From Campylobacterales bacterium (GTDB taxonomy: Bacteria > Campylobacterota > Campylobacteria > Campylobacterales > QNZT01): a DNA stretch of 47,230 nucleotides. Location: positions 1-47,230 of the forward strand of contig JALWLO010000074.1 in NCBI GenBank assembly GCA_027084135.1, read 5' to 3'. A program made the position numbers and the translations under genes. Shown one piece after another: positions 15,405 to 24,587 of this stretch. Each line of letters starts with the position of its first letter. Position 1 is the stretch's first letter. The notes beneath the pieces were generated by a model that worked only from the letters and a program-made list of their open reading frames with translations, was not told the DNA's origin and searched no databases.

Positions 15405-16391
15405 TTACTCACTTTTTGGTTTTGCGATGAGTTCGCAGTGGGTAGTAAATCTGCCTCTTTTATAGGCTTCCACACCGTATCTACCGATCATCACGGCATT
15501 ATCTGAGCAATATTTTAGCTCAGCTAAGTGAAGATTGGTGCTATATTTGTCAGTGAGCGTTTTGATCTTCTCTCGTAGATACAGATTTGCGCTTGCACCC
15601 CCAACGATAGCAAAATCCCTTATCTCTCTCTCTTTGAAGACTCTTCTTAATTTATGCAACAGATGCTCCACCGCAACTCTCTGAAAAGATGCGGCGATAT
15701 CGGCTCTATCTTGATCACTTATCTTCTCTCCAAGCTCTGCTATAGCTAGTCGAACCTGATTTTTCAGACCGGAGTATGAGAAGGCTAACTTCGGTGAATT
15801 TTGAAGCGGCACGGTAAAGTCAAACCTCTTCTCATCCCCCTCTCTTGCCAACTCCTCTATGATAGGACCGCCGGGATATCCAAGTCCCAGCATCTTCGCC
15901 ACTTTATCGAAACTCTCACCGAAACTATCATCCATACTCTTTGCTATCACCCTAAAGTCGTCAAACCCTTTGGCATCTATCACCTCCGTATGTCCACCGG
16001 AGACCAAAAGTACCGTCATGGGAAAAACCTCCTCCCTCTCTATAAAGAGAGAGTAGATATGCCCATAGAGGTGATTGACCGATATGAGTGGAAGTTTTAG
16101 AGAGATGGAGAGAGCCTTTGCCATCATCACCCCCTCCAAAAGTGTAACAGATAGCCCAGGGTGAGTCGTCACGGCGATTGCCTTTAAGTGGGGGAAAAAC
16201 TCCTTAGTACTAGAGAGGATATCGGGCAGTGCTTTGGCATGAAGCCTTGCCGCAAGCTCCGGTACTACGCCGCCATACTTGGAGTGTTCCAACTCTTGGG
16301 AGATCTTTTTGTGAAAAAGCACATCTTTGGTATCTATCTTCGTTATCGCAATGGAGCTATCGTCACAACTGCTCTCTATGCTTAGTATCAT
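15405..16391 (-). CDS. tsaD: tRNA N6-adenosine threonylcarbamoyltransferase
   Basis: TsaD transfers threonylcarbamoyl to A37 of ANN-decoding tRNAs. The 328-aa protein starts [13 protein letters not shown] and has the metal-ligand motif NHLYGHIYS (two His four apart), the ASKHA motif [11 protein letters not shown], and [16 protein letters not shown]. The ~330-aa length matches bacterial TsaD. It lies 9 nt after the DUF4105 gene and probably shares its transcript. Confidence 0.96.
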   Translation of the reverse strand: MILSIESSCDDSSIAITKIDTKDVLFHKKISQELEHSKYGGVVPELAARLHAKALPDILSSTKEFFPHLKAIAVTTHPGLSVTLLEGVMMAKALSISLKLPLISVNHLYGHIYSLFIEREEVFPMTVLLVSGGHTEVIDAKGFDDFRVIAKSMDDSFGESFDKVAKMLGLGYPGGPIIEELAREGDEKRFDFTVPLQNSPKLAFSYSGLKNQVRLAIAELGEKISDQDRADIAASFQRVAVEHLLHKLRRVFKEREIRDFAIVGGASANLYLREKIKTLTDKYSTNLHLAELKYCSDNAVMIGRYGVEAYKRGRFTTHCELIAKPKSE

Positions 16392-16400
16392 GCCGTCACC

Positions 16401-18089
16401 TTAGAAGTAGTGAAAGAGGTTTATTTGAAAGCGCCTCTTCTCTTTTTCGCCCTCTATTTTACCGCTTTGGAGCTTGAAGTTTATCGCATTGTCTCTATCA
16501 ACCTTATGAGTATAAAAGCCTTCTGCACGATAGTACCCTACTCCGCCATCCTCTACCCCTCTCTCAAAGTGGGCACCCACCTTTTCGTTGGATCGGTTTG
16601 CTACAAAGCCGCCTCGAAGAGCTGTTTGAAAGTGAATACCGGCTCTTAGATGTAGAGACGGCGTCGCTATAAGATAGTAGAATAATCGATCCTCCCCAAA
16701 ACTCACTCCAACCTTAGTACTAAGTTCAAAATGCTCCCTATCTCTAAAGCGATCTAACCCAAACCTCACTCCCCATGAAATCGGTTTCAATATCTCATCC
16801 CTCAAAGCGTAAGAGCTAATATCCACAAAACTAAATCTCTCCAGCTTTACCAAATCTTTATCGTATCTAAACAGCAGGCGAAAGAAGTCTATATATGCCC
16901 CCGCTTTAAATCCCTCATCCAGATCATAGCTATCATGAAAAGCGGGTTTATAACCAAAGAATATCTCCCCGCTATCCTCTACACCAATATCCACTCTTGA
17001 ACTTTTGTGCCCTAGTACCGGATCTGTCGGGGTCTTAGTACTAGGCTTTGGAACCTTTGGAAGTTTGCTTCTCTTTTTGCTTAGCCGAAGCAGCTCTTTG
17101 ATATAGCTTTTTTTATCGATCTCTCTCTCTTGCCTCTTTAACTGCAGTTTTGCAACCTCAAGCTCCATCTCAATCGCCTCTTTCTGCTCCCCTTTAAGAG
17201 TCTCTTTCATCTCTAAAAGGGCTCTTATTTTTGTCGCTTTTGAGGCTCTAAAGCGTGAATTTGCTATAAAGCCCGCCTCTTTTACGACTCTGATCGTATC
17301 TATCGGTATCGCTTTATAGCTAAATCGATCGACTAGATCACTATCTCTAGCAATCTCTAACATCCATAAAAGATTATAAGAGCAGTTGCGCGTAAAGAAG
17401 TAGTAGTCCGAGTAGCTGTTTCGTATCTCATACATATGGGTAAGAAGTTTTTCGATCTCCGTCGGAGTAAGGTTTAGTTCATACTCCCAAATATCTCTTT
17501 TTTCCATATTGCTATACTCTTTGATCTTTTGATAGTATGGGAGTGCGGAGTATCTGCCTTTATACTTTCCAAATAGTCCTTTATATGCAAAGATGATGCC
17601 GTTTTTGTCATTGCTATCAGCGAAAAAATTGATCGCGTTTGACATCAACATCAAACCCTTTTTATCGGTGATAGCTAAAAATGTATGACCATACATAGAA
17701 GCCGGAGAGTTGATATTTGCCGTTGGAAAGATCAGATAGGCTCTCCTTGGTGCATAGGCTTTGAGTATCTCATCAAGCTCTTTACAGCTACGGTACGGCA
17801 CCCTTTTTACGATATCGGGTCTATGTTTGTATATCCACTTCACTCTTGCGGGAAATCGACAAAATATCCTATCATCGCTACTAAGAATAGCCCTTATCGT
17901 AGCGTTTAACTCTTTTAAGGGATCGGTTTTCCCACTCTTTGAGAGAAAGAAGTTTGGATCACCGATCTCACTCTCTCCATCTCTATAGTGCAGTAATCTT
18001 AGCCAATCTCTATCTATATCTTTATCAGTCAATGTAAAGGAGTAGGAGTATATAGATAAGAGGGCAAGTAGTATAACCCCCTTAAACAT
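16401..18089 (-). CDS. DUF4105 (Lnb-type N-terminal domain) envelope protein with C-terminal barrel-like region
   Basis: The 562-aa protein has an N-terminal signal segment (MFKGVILLALLSIYSYS) and a DUF4105 domain at about residues 100-280. It contains ASMYGHTFLAI and RNCSYNLLWMLE, with conserved His and Cys residues; the family has been linked to lipoprotein processing, which I recall rather than verify. Then comes a Lys/Glu-rich helical stretch. From about residue 360 there is a region with repeated aromatic beta-strands, ending RRFQINLFHYF like an outer-membrane barrel. It is 3 nt downstream of the DUF3015 gene. Confidence 0.78.
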   Translation of the reverse strand: MFKGVILLALLSIYSYSFTLTDKDIDRDWLRLLHYRDGESEIGDPNFFLSKSGKTDPLKELNATIRAILSSDDRIFCRFPARVKWIYKHRPDIVKRVPYRSCKELDEILKAYAPRRAYLIFPTANINSPASMYGHTFLAITDKKGLMLMSNAINFFADSNDKNGIIFAYKGLFGKYKGRYSALPYYQKIKEYSNMEKRDIWEYELNLTPTEIEKLLTHMYEIRNSYSDYYFFTRNCSYNLLWMLEIARDSDLVDRFSYKAIPIDTIRVVKEAGFIANSRFRASKATKIRALLEMKETLKGEQKEAIEMELEVAKLQLKRQEREIDKKSYIKELLRLSKKRSKLPKVPKPSTKTPTDPVLGHKSSRVDIGVEDSGEIFFGYKPAFHDSYDLDEGFKAGAYIDFFRLLFRYDKDLVKLERFSFVDISSYALRDEILKPISWGVRFGLDRFRDREHFELSTKVGVSFGEDRLFYYLIATPSLHLRAGIHFQTALRGGFVANRSNEKVGAHFERGVEDGGVGYYRAEGFYTHKVDRDNAINFKLQSGKIEGEKEKRRFQINLFHYF

Positions 18090-18092
18090 CTC

Positions 18093-18533
18093 CTATAATG
18101 TAGAAGCGATACCGTCTATCACAGAGGCAGACGATACATTTTCATTTGCGTAGATTTTTGTGTAGTTTGCTTTGAGTTTCGCTTTTGCCGTTGCTTTATC
18201 TTTTACATTCATAAGAGACAAAAGCGTATCAAGACTCTCACCCTCACCCGAAGCCACCTCAACCGCAAGCGTGTCCATATTGTCCGCTACAAACTTTTGT
18301 GCTTTCTCATTCATCACAAGTTTATACGGTTTTGTACAGTTGAGTGAACCGCTTGTGATACCAAAAGTTTGGTTACCGAATGTTCCGTTAGAAGTAGCCG
18401 CCAAAACTTGTGTTGCTACACTGTTTTGCTCAGGGATAAGCATACTTCCCAAACCGCAACCGGTATTGCTATTTCCTGCCGCAAAGGCAGAAGAAGCGAT
18501 TAGAAAAGTGCTTAGTACTAAAACTTTTTTCAT
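18093..18533 (-). CDS. DUF3015 secreted protein
   Basis: The 146-aa protein has a clear signal peptide (MKKVLVLSTFLIASSAFA). Family hallmarks are NTGCGLGSMLIPEQ near the mature N-terminus, ATSNGTFGNQTFGITSGSLNC in the middle and KFVADNMDTLAVEVASGEGE. Two cysteines probably form a disulfide. Function unknown. It is followed directly by the DUF4105 gene. Confidence 0.85.
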   Translation of the reverse strand: MKKVLVLSTFLIASSAFAAGNSNTGCGLGSMLIPEQNSVATQVLAATSNGTFGNQTFGITSGSLNCTKPYKLVMNEKAQKFVADNMDTLAVEVASGEGESLDTLLSLMNVKDKATAKAKLKANYTKIYANENVSSASVIDGIASTL

Positions 18534-18564
18534 ATTTTATCCTTTTATTTAAAGTAGTAAAATG

Positions 18565-18570
18565 ATTATA
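18565..18570 (-). promoter_or_regulatory. -10 element of the DUF3015-DUF4105-tsaD operon
   Basis: TATAAT (AGTTGTATAATCATT) on the minus strand, 31 nt upstream of the DUF3015 ATG. The ATG itself has AAAGGATAAAAT as ribosome site. Confidence 0.6.
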
Positions 18571-18766
18571 CAACTTTACCTATTAGAGGCAACTTTTGTA
18601 GATCTAACTTACATTAAATTTAGTTTTTTATTATTATTTTAATTTAAGATAAGATGTGTAAAATGCAAAGCTCTGATAGTAATATTTTAAAAAAAAATTA
18701 AATTTTAGTAAAGTTGAGCACTTTTTTGACGATTATTGCTCTAAATTACTAAAAATGGAGTGTGTA

Positions 18767-18970
18767 ATGACTGTTGAAGAGTTAGAACTACTTGGAACTC
18801 TCAGTGAGATCGATATAGATGAACTTGATGACGATATGATAGCTGAGCTTCTTGAAGATGCTTTGCAAATCACTGATGATGATCCTTATGAGGCTATCAC
18901 TTTTATCACTGAAAATAGCGAAATACCGTACGAAGATCTCAAGAGAGTTTACGATACCTTTAAGAAGTAG
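18767..18970 (+). CDS. Small acidic protein, 67 aa
   Basis: I start at MTVEELELLG (18767) because GGAG lies six bases upstream. The product is very acidic (SEIDIDELDDDMIAELLEDALQ) and probably wholly helical, with no signal or membrane segment. I do not recognise a family; small acidic proteins of this type can be adaptors or nucleic-acid mimics, but nothing here proves that. The gene is monocistronic, followed by a strong hairpin. Confidence 0.6.
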   Translation: MTVEELELLGTLSEIDIDELDDDMIAELLEDALQITDDDPYEAITFITENSEIPYEDLKRVYDTFKK

Positions 18971-18993
18971 GAGTCACAACTCCCGCTTCTTAA
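18960..18993 (+). terminator. Hairpin at the end of the small acidic gene
   Basis: TTAAGAAG, GGAGT, loop CACA, ACTCC, CTTCTTAA with one 2x2 internal loop. It contains the stop codon. No T-run follows, so it may be an mRNA-end stabiliser. Confidence 0.55.
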
Positions 18994-19047
18994 CAAACCG
19001 ATTAAAAGTTTCAATATCCTTTTGCTAAACAAAAGACAATTTTGTGA

Positions 19048-19053
19048 TATAAT
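19048..19053 (+). promoter_or_regulatory. -10 element before the DUF4160/DUF2442 pair
   Basis: TGATATAAT on the plus strand, 44 nt upstream of the TTG of the DUF4160 pseudogene. Confidence 0.5.
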
Positions 19054-19097
19054 AATTACTGCAACAATTAGACAACTCAAAAAATAAAAGGTCTGTT

Positions 19098-19340
19098 TTG
19101 CCTACGGTTTTAAGGATAGGGTCATACAAGTTCTACTTTTATAGCCATTAACCTAATGAACCTGCTCATATACATATAGATAGAGATAATTTTAGTGCAA
19201 AGTTTTGGTTAAAACCTGTTGCATTAGCAAAAAATTTAGGTTTTTCACCTATAGAATTGAGAAAATTAGAGAGGCTTGTAGATTTGCATCAAAATGAATT
19301 ATTGGAGGCTTGGTATGGGTATTTTGGCGCTGAACGCTGA
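19098..19340 (+). pseudogene. DUF4160 protein gene with an in-frame stop codon
   Basis: From TTG at 19098 the frame reads MPTVLRIGSYKFYFYSH, stop, PNEPAHIHIDRDNFSAKFW and on to YFGAER at 19340. This is the whole DUF4160 domain (family pattern S-[HN]-E-x-NEPPHIHV) with TAA at codon 18 (19149-19151) where GAA (Glu) is expected. One G-to-T change explains it. The rest of the frame is intact, so the lesion is recent or a sequencing error. The 3' end overlaps the intact DUF2442 gene by 26 bp. It is absent from the ORF track. Confidence 0.8.
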
Positions 19341-19575
19341 TGAGAGAGTTAAAGATGTTGAAGTGACTGATGATAGTTTGAGTGTTGATTTAATGGATGG
19401 AAGAACTATTATTGTGCCTCTTATATGGTATCCGAGATTAGACCGTGCTACAAAAGAACAGCAGAAAAATTGGAAAGTTTGCGGCGGCGGATACGGTATA
19501 GAGTGGGAAGATATAGATGAACATCTTAGTGTAGAAGGACTGCTTCGCGGGGCACCTGCTCCTAAGGCAACTTGA
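19315..19575 (+). CDS. DUF2442 protein, partner of DUF4160
   Basis: The 86-aa protein starts MGILALNADERVKDVEV (19315, GGAGG seven bases upstream) and contains VDLMDGRTIIVPLIWYPRL, the DUF2442 signature. These genes are usually found right after DUF4160 genes in a toxin-antitoxin-like arrangement; which member is toxic is not something I can state. This gene is intact although its partner is broken. It overlaps the convergent CMD-like gene by 14 bp. Confidence 0.8.
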   Translation: MGILALNADERVKDVEVTDDSLSVDLMDGRTIIVPLIWYPRLDRATKEQQKNWKVCGGGYGIEWEDIDEHLSVEGLLRGAPAPKAT

Positions 19576-20092
19576 GATTTCCTCCATTTGCCATATACGC
19601 CTTCATCACTCTGTAATATTTAAACAAAAAGGCTCCGTGGTCTATCGCATCAAATATATCCTCATCGCTCCAACCTGCACCTTTTAACTTGTCTATGTCC
19701 GCTTCACCAAACTCCACTGCTTCATAGAGTGCTTTGAGAACTTTTTGCATCAAAAGCTTATGCTTCTCATCAAAGGGAATCTCCCCGCTCTTTAAAAACT
19801 CCTTTAGTACCAACCTCTCATAACCCCTTGCCAAAAGCAGTTTCGTGTTGAAGCTTTTACAGTAGCTAAACCCCTCTCGATCCGCCACACCGAGACGAAT
19901 AAACGCAAAAAAGTCCGGCTCAATATGCGGATGATCTAAGAGATACTCTATCTCCTCCATAAATATCTCAAATCTTTTTGGATTGAGGTAAAGAAGCAGT
20001 TTCCACTGAGGGGGCATGACACCAAGTTTCTCTGCTATCCTATCAGCTACTTTCTGCTGCTGCGGCTTTAACTCTATATCGATAAAAAACAT
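19562..20092 (-). CDS. Carboxymuconolactone decarboxylase/AhpD-like protein lacking the CXXC pair
   Basis: The 176-aa, mostly helical protein resembles peroxidase-related CMD/AhpD proteins. VMPPQWKLLLYLNPKRFEIFM opens it, a central helix reads ADREGFSYCKSFNTKLL, and KLKGAGWSDEDIFDAIDHGAFLFKYYRVMKAYM closes it. In AhpD-type enzymes the central helix carries E-x-x-x-C-x-x-C-x-x-x-H; here only one Cys remains and the His is replaced by Asn. A classical disulfide peroxidase cycle is therefore unlikely. A TetR-type operator lies between its promoter and start. Confidence 0.6.
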   Translation of the reverse strand: MFFIDIELKPQQQKVADRIAEKLGVMPPQWKLLLYLNPKRFEIFMEEIEYLLDHPHIEPDFFAFIRLGVADREGFSYCKSFNTKLLLARGYERLVLKEFLKSGEIPFDEKHKLLMQKVLKALYEAVEFGEADIDKLKGAGWSDEDIFDAIDHGAFLFKYYRVMKAYMANGGNLKLP

Positions 20093-20104
20093 ACAATCTC
20101 CTTA

Positions 20105-20143
20105 TTAGACAAGCTTGTCTAAAGTATAGATAAAGTTGTCTAA
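20105..20143 (-). promoter_or_regulatory. TetR-type operator upstream of the CMD-like gene
   Basis: A perfect 18-bp palindrome TTAGACAAGCTTGTCTAA (20105-20122) and a second half-site TTGTCTAA (20136-20143) bracket a -10-like TATACT on the minus strand. The palindrome lies directly before the ribosome site AAGGAG of the CMD-like gene. The tetR gene ends just upstream. Confidence 0.7.
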
Positions 20144-20196
20144 TAATATGCTTATACGCTCAAAAATAGAAATCTAACTAAGATAGATAGAACTCT

Positions 20197-20760
20197 CTAT
20201 TTTGTAATTGCCCAAATCAACCTATGCATATCTTTGAGAAAGAGTGTTTTATCTGAAGTGTGCGGCATCCTCGAGAGGATTCCCCAAGTTGATAGGATAA
20301 AAAACTCCGCCCACTCTTTTGGCTGCTCCTCTCTTATCTCCCCCCTTTCTATACCATACTTAAGTACTTTTTCGAGTTTATTTGCAAGCCTTTTGAACTC
20401 ATCTTCACAAGCCATAGCGATATCGATATCTTGCGAAGCCATCTCAAACATCAATCGATGCAAAGGGCAACCGTACTTTAAAAGCATCTCGTTTTTGCTC
20501 ATCTTTTTTACGGTATGTTCTATGATAGCAAGCGCATCTTCACCCTCTCTTATCTCAAAATCGAAAAACTCCCTCACTTTCGGTGCCAACCGCTCCTCTA
20601 TCATCGCTAGTACTAACGCTTTTTTAGAGGGGAAGTAGTGATAGAGTGAGCCTCTCGGCAGTTTCGCCTTTTTGAGTATCCTCGTCGTCGATGCGGCAGC
20701 ATACCCGTAGATATAAACCTCTTCAAATGTCGCATCCAGTATCTTGTTTCTACTGCTCAT
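20197..20760 (-). CDS. TetR/AcrR-family transcriptional regulator
   Basis: Start chosen at MSSRNKILDATFEEVYIYG (20760), giving 187 aa; the tracked start adds nine residues within the methyltransferase gene. The N-terminal helix-turn-helix is YGYAAASTTRILKKAKLPRGSLYHYFPSKKALVLAMIEE, a textbook TetR DNA-binding region. The C-terminal ligand domain includes YGCPLHRLMFEMASQD. It overlaps the methyltransferase by about 10 bp and precedes the CMD-like gene, whose operator it very likely binds. Confidence 0.88.
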   Translation of the reverse strand: MSSRNKILDATFEEVYIYGYAAASTTRILKKAKLPRGSLYHYFPSKKALVLAMIEERLAPKVREFFDFEIREGEDALAIIEHTVKKMSKNEMLLKYGCPLHRLMFEMASQDIDIAMACEDEFKRLANKLEKVLKYGIERGEIREEQPKEWAEFFILSTWGILSRMPHTSDKTLFLKDMHRLIWAITK

Positions 20761-21394
20761 CTCCACCCTTTTGCAAAATAACAACATCTTTACCCATATA
20801 GACTATCTTGGCAGCGATACGCTTTGCAATAGACTCAAAGCTCTGAGGAGTATAAAAGGCGATATGTGTCAAATCCCTTTTATAGTACCAATGTTCAAAA
20901 TCATCCACCCTAAAGGCGGTCATGATCCCCATCACTCCGCCGCTCTTGAGCAACTTCCAAAGCCTTATAAGCTCTTTCATAGGATCATGCAGATGCTCTA
21001 AAACCTCGCTCATCGTGATAAAATCGTACCGCTTATCAAAAACCGATCTATCATCATGATAAAAGAGATCATATCGATCCATCTCGTAACCTCTCTCTCG
21101 CATCATAGATCCAAGCGCATCAGTCGGACCGCTTCCAAAATCAAGTCCAACCGCACCGCTTTTTAGATAAGCTTCCATCGGCAAAAGCAATCTATCTAAA
21201 AAGCTTCGATACCCCTCATCCAAAAGATACCGGTGAGCGTCATATCTCTTTTTCTCATCTTCATTTGAGAGCCAAAAAGCTTTTGGTACAAAGACCAAAT
21301 CACACGCTTCACACCTATAATAATCCCTATCTTCAGAGTGCCAAAAGTGCTTCGTACGAGTACTACGGCAAAGTAGGCAGTGAGCTATCACCAT
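20750..21394 (-). CDS. SAM-dependent methyltransferase with N-terminal zinc-ribbon-like motif
   Basis: Start taken at [15 protein letters not shown] (21394). Four N-terminal cysteines (CLLC and CEAC) look like a small zinc ribbon. The methyltransferase fold follows, with GLDFGSGPTDALGSMMRERG as SAM-binding motif I and DFITMSEVLEHLHDPMKEL. The domain order matches class I methyltransferases that modify small molecules or nucleotide sugars; the substrate cannot be named. Its start overlaps the end of aroC by 32 bp. Confidence 0.75.
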   Translation of the reverse strand: MVIAHCLLCRSTRTKHFWHSEDRDYYRCEACDLVFVPKAFWLSNEDEKKRYDAHRYLLDEGYRSFLDRLLLPMEAYLKSGAVGLDFGSGPTDALGSMMRERGYEMDRYDLFYHDDRSVFDKRYDFITMSEVLEHLHDPMKELIRLWKLLKSGGVMGIMTAFRVDDFEHWYYKRDLTHIAFYTPQSFESIAKRIAAKIVYMGKDVVILQKGGDEQ

Positions 21395-22460
21395 AGACTT
21401 TCTTGAGATACTCCATCTTTGCACTCATATTGAGCAGAAGCATATCGGCTACGACGATCGCAGCCATTGCTTCGGCTACCACACTCCCTCTGATAGCTAC
21501 ACAGGGATCATGCCTTCCTTCCAGCTTGTACTCTATCTCTTCTCCATACACATCGATACTTTTTTGCGGCTTAAATATCGACGGGGTCGGCTTAAAATGC
21601 ACCCTCAACTCGATAGCTTCACCGTTGCTTATGCCGCCGAGTATCCCGCCGCTACGGTTACTCAAAAAACCCTCTTTGGAAATAGGGTCGTTATTTTGAC
21701 TTCCCTTTAACTCACTCGCTCTCACCCCCTCGCCTATCTCAACCGCTTTTGCGGCGTTGATACTCATCATAGCGTTAGCCAGTATGCTATCAAGCTTATA
21801 ATAGACCGGCTCACCCAGCCCTATAGGGGGATTTTCTACCCTTACAAAAACAACTCCGCCGACAGAGTCGTTTGACTTTTTTGCTTGTAAAATCGCCTCT
21901 TTTTGAGCATCTTCTACACTACTATCCAATGCAAATATCTCACTACGCTTAGCATGATCGAAATCAATCTCCTCTGCCCAGATCCCATCAACCGCAACCA
22001 CTCCGCTCTTCACCTCGATACCCAACTCTTTGAGTATGAGCTTTGCGATAGCCCCTGCCGCCACTCTCATAGCGGTCTCTCTGGCACTACTTCTACCACC
22101 GCCGCGATAATCTCTTATCCCATACTTATGAAAATAGGTAAAATCAGCATGCCCCGGACGAAAGATCTCTTTGATATTGGAGTAGTGGCGGCTCTTTTGG
22201 TCGCTGTTTTTGATGATCATCGCTATTGGAGTCCCGGTACTAATCCCCTCAAAGACTCCGGAGAGTATCTCAACCCTATCCTTCTCATCTCGCTTCGTAC
22301 CAAACTCATTTTGTCCCGGTCGTCTTCTATCCAACTGCTCTTGGATGTACGCCTCATCTATCTTCAAGCCGGCTGGAACACCATCCACGACACACCCTAT
22401 CGCTGTTCCGTGTGATTCACCGAAAGTGGTAAAGCTAAAAATCTCACCAAACCTATCCAT
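21363..22460 (-). CDS. aroC: Chorismate synthase
   Basis: AroC makes chorismate from EPSP with reduced FMN, the last shared step to aromatic amino acids. The 365-aa protein has the three family signatures: [18 protein letters not shown] near the N-terminus, [19 protein letters not shown], and [18 protein letters not shown] near the C-terminus. It overlaps rnc by 8 bp and is part of the TPR-rnhA-rnc-aroC-methyltransferase-tetR run. Confidence 0.97.
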   Translation of the reverse strand: MDRFGEIFSFTTFGESHGTAIGCVVDGVPAGLKIDEAYIQEQLDRRRPGQNEFGTKRDEKDRVEILSGVFEGISTGTPIAMIIKNSDQKSRHYSNIKEIFRPGHADFTYFHKYGIRDYRGGGRSSARETAMRVAAGAIAKLILKELGIEVKSGVVAVDGIWAEEIDFDHAKRSEIFALDSSVEDAQKEAILQAKKSNDSVGGVVFVRVENPPIGLGEPVYYKLDSILANAMMSINAAKAVEIGEGVRASELKGSQNNDPISKEGFLSNRSGGILGGISNGEAIELRVHFKPTPSIFKPQKSIDVYGEEIEYKLEGRHDPCVAIRGSVVAEAMAAIVVADMLLLNMSAKMEYLKKVYGDSSLPTLP

Positions 22461-23139
22461 CTATCTCCTCTCTCTCAATCTTCTCAATCGCAAGTCTTGC
22501 CGCCTCTTGGTGAGCAGATTTTTTACTTTTTCCTTTGGCTCTGGCATACTCTTTGCCGGCAACCTTCACCATCACCTCAAACTCTTTGTTGTGATCTGGA
22601 CCGGTTGCCCGAACTACGACATACTCCGGGGTGACACCCACCCTTGCTTGCGTTATCTCTTGAAGTGTGGTTTTATAGTCCATAAAGACACTCTTTAGAT
22701 TGAGGTTAGGATAGATCTCATTGATGAGTTTTGTCACGATTCTCTCGACCTCTTTTAAACCGCTCTCCAGATAGATCGCCCCCATAATCGCCTCAAAAGC
22801 GTTTGAGCAGATAGAGGATTTGTATCGACCTCTATTGTTCTCCTCCGCACTGGAGATTTGGATACATTCACCCAACTTTAACTTTTGAGCCAATCTATAA
22901 AACCCCTTCTCATTCACAAGCGAAGCACGCATCTTGGAGAGATCCCCTTCATGAAGATTTGGAAACTTCTTAAAGAGATACTCTCCCACTACTAGATCAA
23001 GCACCGCATCACCCAAAAACTCTAATCTCTCGTTATTATACGGTTTTTTACAGCTTTTGTGAGTCAGTGCCTCATCTAAGAGTGCTCTATCTTTAAACTT
23101 ATAGCCTAAATTTTCTTCTAAATGACAAACTCTATCCAT
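22453..23139 (-). CDS. rnc: Ribonuclease III
   Basis: RNase III cleaves double-stranded RNA in rRNA and mRNA processing. Start taken at ATG 23139 ([13 protein letters not shown]), where GGAGAG lies four bases upstream; the tracked start is an upstream GTG. The 228-aa protein has the catalytic signature [14 protein letters not shown] and a C-terminal double-stranded-RNA-binding domain ending [21 protein letters not shown]. It starts just inside the stop region of rnhA, so the two RNases are probably translationally coupled. Confidence 0.96.
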   Translation of the reverse strand: MDRVCHLEENLGYKFKDRALLDEALTHKSCKKPYNNERLEFLGDAVLDLVVGEYLFKKFPNLHEGDLSKMRASLVNEKGFYRLAQKLKLGECIQISSAEENNRGRYKSSICSNAFEAIMGAIYLESGLKEVERIVTKLINEIYPNLNLKSVFMDYKTTLQEITQARVGVTPEYVVVRATGPDHNKEFEVMVKVAGKEYARAKGKSKKSAHQEAARLAIEKIEREEIDG

Positions 23140-23140
23140 A

Positions 23141-23569
23141 CTACTCTCCACTCTTTTGTTTCATCGCTTCCTCTTTCGCTATTTTATCACAGATCTCATT
23201 CTCTCTGTGCCCGTCATGACCTCTTACCCAAACCGCTTTGATTTTATGAGGCTTTGCCGCCTCTAGATACTCTCTCCAAAGCTCAGGATTTTTGACCTTT
23301 TTAAAATCCTTCTTGATCCACCCCTCCAGCCACTCGTTGATACCCTTTACCACATAGCTAGAGTCGCTCACTATCTCGACCTCACACGGCTCTTTTAAAG
23401 CCTTTAACCCCTCTATCACCGCTCTAAGCTCCATCTGATTGTTAGTAGCAAGCTTCTCACCGCCGCTTATGATCTTCTCAGTCTCTTTATATCTAAGTAT
23501 AGCACACCATCCACCCTCACCCGGATTTCCCAGAGATGAGCCGTCACTAAATAAATGAACCCGTTTCAT
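23141..23569 (-). CDS. rnhA: Ribonuclease HI
   Basis: RNase HI degrades RNA in RNA-DNA hybrids. The 142-aa protein has the acidic active site spread over [38 protein letters not shown] and [11 protein letters not shown], supplying the D-E-D-D residues. It includes the basic-protrusion region ([18 protein letters not shown]). It overlaps the TPR gene by 23 bp upstream and abuts rnc downstream. Confidence 0.95.
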   Translation of the reverse strand: MKRVHLFSDGSSLGNPGEGGWCAILRYKETEKIISGGEKLATNNQMELRAVIEGLKALKEPCEVEIVSDSSYVVKGINEWLEGWIKKDFKKVKNPELWREYLEAAKPHKIKAVWVRGHDGHRENEICDKIAKEEAMKQKSGE

Positions 23570-24587
23570 AACTCTTCTCTATGAGATTTATCTCGATATC
23601 GGTCGTATCGATCTGCTGACACTTCGGACAGCGGTAAAAGTAGATCGGAAATACCTCCTTGCAGTTACTGCAAATATATGAAAAACTGATATCCGCCCTC
23701 ACATCTCCCACCTTTTGAAGCTTTATCATCGTATCGAGTGCAAAGATATCGCTTCTTTCACTTCCTTGGATCTCCCCTTTTGCACTATATATCTCATTGA
23801 GGACTCTATTTTTCTTTAGAGCCTCCTTGTCAAACTGCATGATCGGCGTCGTCCAGAGTAGATCTATCACATTTTTTAGCTCTACCCTATCTAGGAGCTC
23901 CTCATCTATCTCCATCCTGCTCTGCTTGAGAAATTCAAATATCTTTCGTTGTACGATCCTACTCTCTAACCCTAACTTCTTCAACTCCTCCAGCTTCTGC
24001 TCATTGGAGAGCTCTTTGCTATTGATGATACTTAGCGTCTTGAAGTATAGCCGCTTCTGTCCGACATTGCTCCCTATCGCTTCCAGCGAATCAAGCGTCT
24101 CGATCGCCTTATCATACTCTCTAAGTATCTCATAGATAACACTTAGAGTGGTGAGAGACTCCTCATTTCTAGGGGAGAGCTTCAGTGAAGTGAGCAGTGT
24201 CTCTCTCGCCTTTTGTAAAAAACCGGCTTTATAGTAGGTTTTACCGAGAAGCGTGAGGATATCTTGCCGCTTTTGGGGACCCAGCGTATTTTTCAAAAGT
24301 GCCAGATAGATCTCTATCGCCTTCTCAAACTCGCCGCTCTTCTCATAAGTAAGCGCCATCAATATCGCCGACTCTGTCGGTACATCTCTTCTTTTGATCA
24401 AACTCTTATAATCATCGAAACTGTTATATTGATCAAATTTTTTGACATACTTTTTGATATTTGTCTCTTCTTCCTTACTCTTAAAGATCTCCCACCAATA
24501 GGAACTGATCGATATGATAAGGATGATCGCAAGAAGTGTAATAACACCAAAAATAGGATCTCTATAATCTAAAGATAAATACTCCAA
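23547..24587 (-). CDS. Membrane-anchored TPR protein with C-terminal zinc ribbon
   Basis: The 346-aa protein has one N-terminal membrane segment (FGVITLLAIILIISISSYW). Several tetratricopeptide repeats follow, for example KSGEFEKAIEIYLALLKN, YKAGFLQKARETLLTSLKLSP and LREYDKAIETLDSLE. It ends with a zinc ribbon CSNCKEVFPIYFYRCPKC. This layout resembles LapB/YciM, where a rubredoxin-like module and TPRs control LpxC turnover and LPS level, but the match is architectural only. The start is a TTG. It heads the rnhA-rnc-aroC operon. Confidence 0.75.
   Translation of the reverse strand: MEYLSLDYRDPIFGVITLLAIILIISISSYWWEIFKSKEEETNIKKYVKKFDQYNSFDDYKSLIKRRDVPTESAILMALTYEKSGEFEKAIEIYLALLKNTLGPQKRQDILTLLGKTYYKAGFLQKARETLLTSLKLSPRNEESLTTLSVIYEILREYDKAIETLDSLEAIGSNVGQKRLYFKTLSIINSKELSNEQKLEELKKLGLESRIVQRKIFEFLKQSRMEIDEELLDRVELKNVIDLLWTTPIMQFDKEALKKNRVLNEIYSAKGEIQGSERSDIFALDTMIKLQKVGDVRADISFSYICSNCKEVFPIYFYRCPKCQQIDTTDIEINLIEKSYETGSFI

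Noticed and set aside
18630-18660. Another Fur/PerR-like box upstream of the small acidic gene
   Set aside because: AAGATAAG is present but has no inverted partner.
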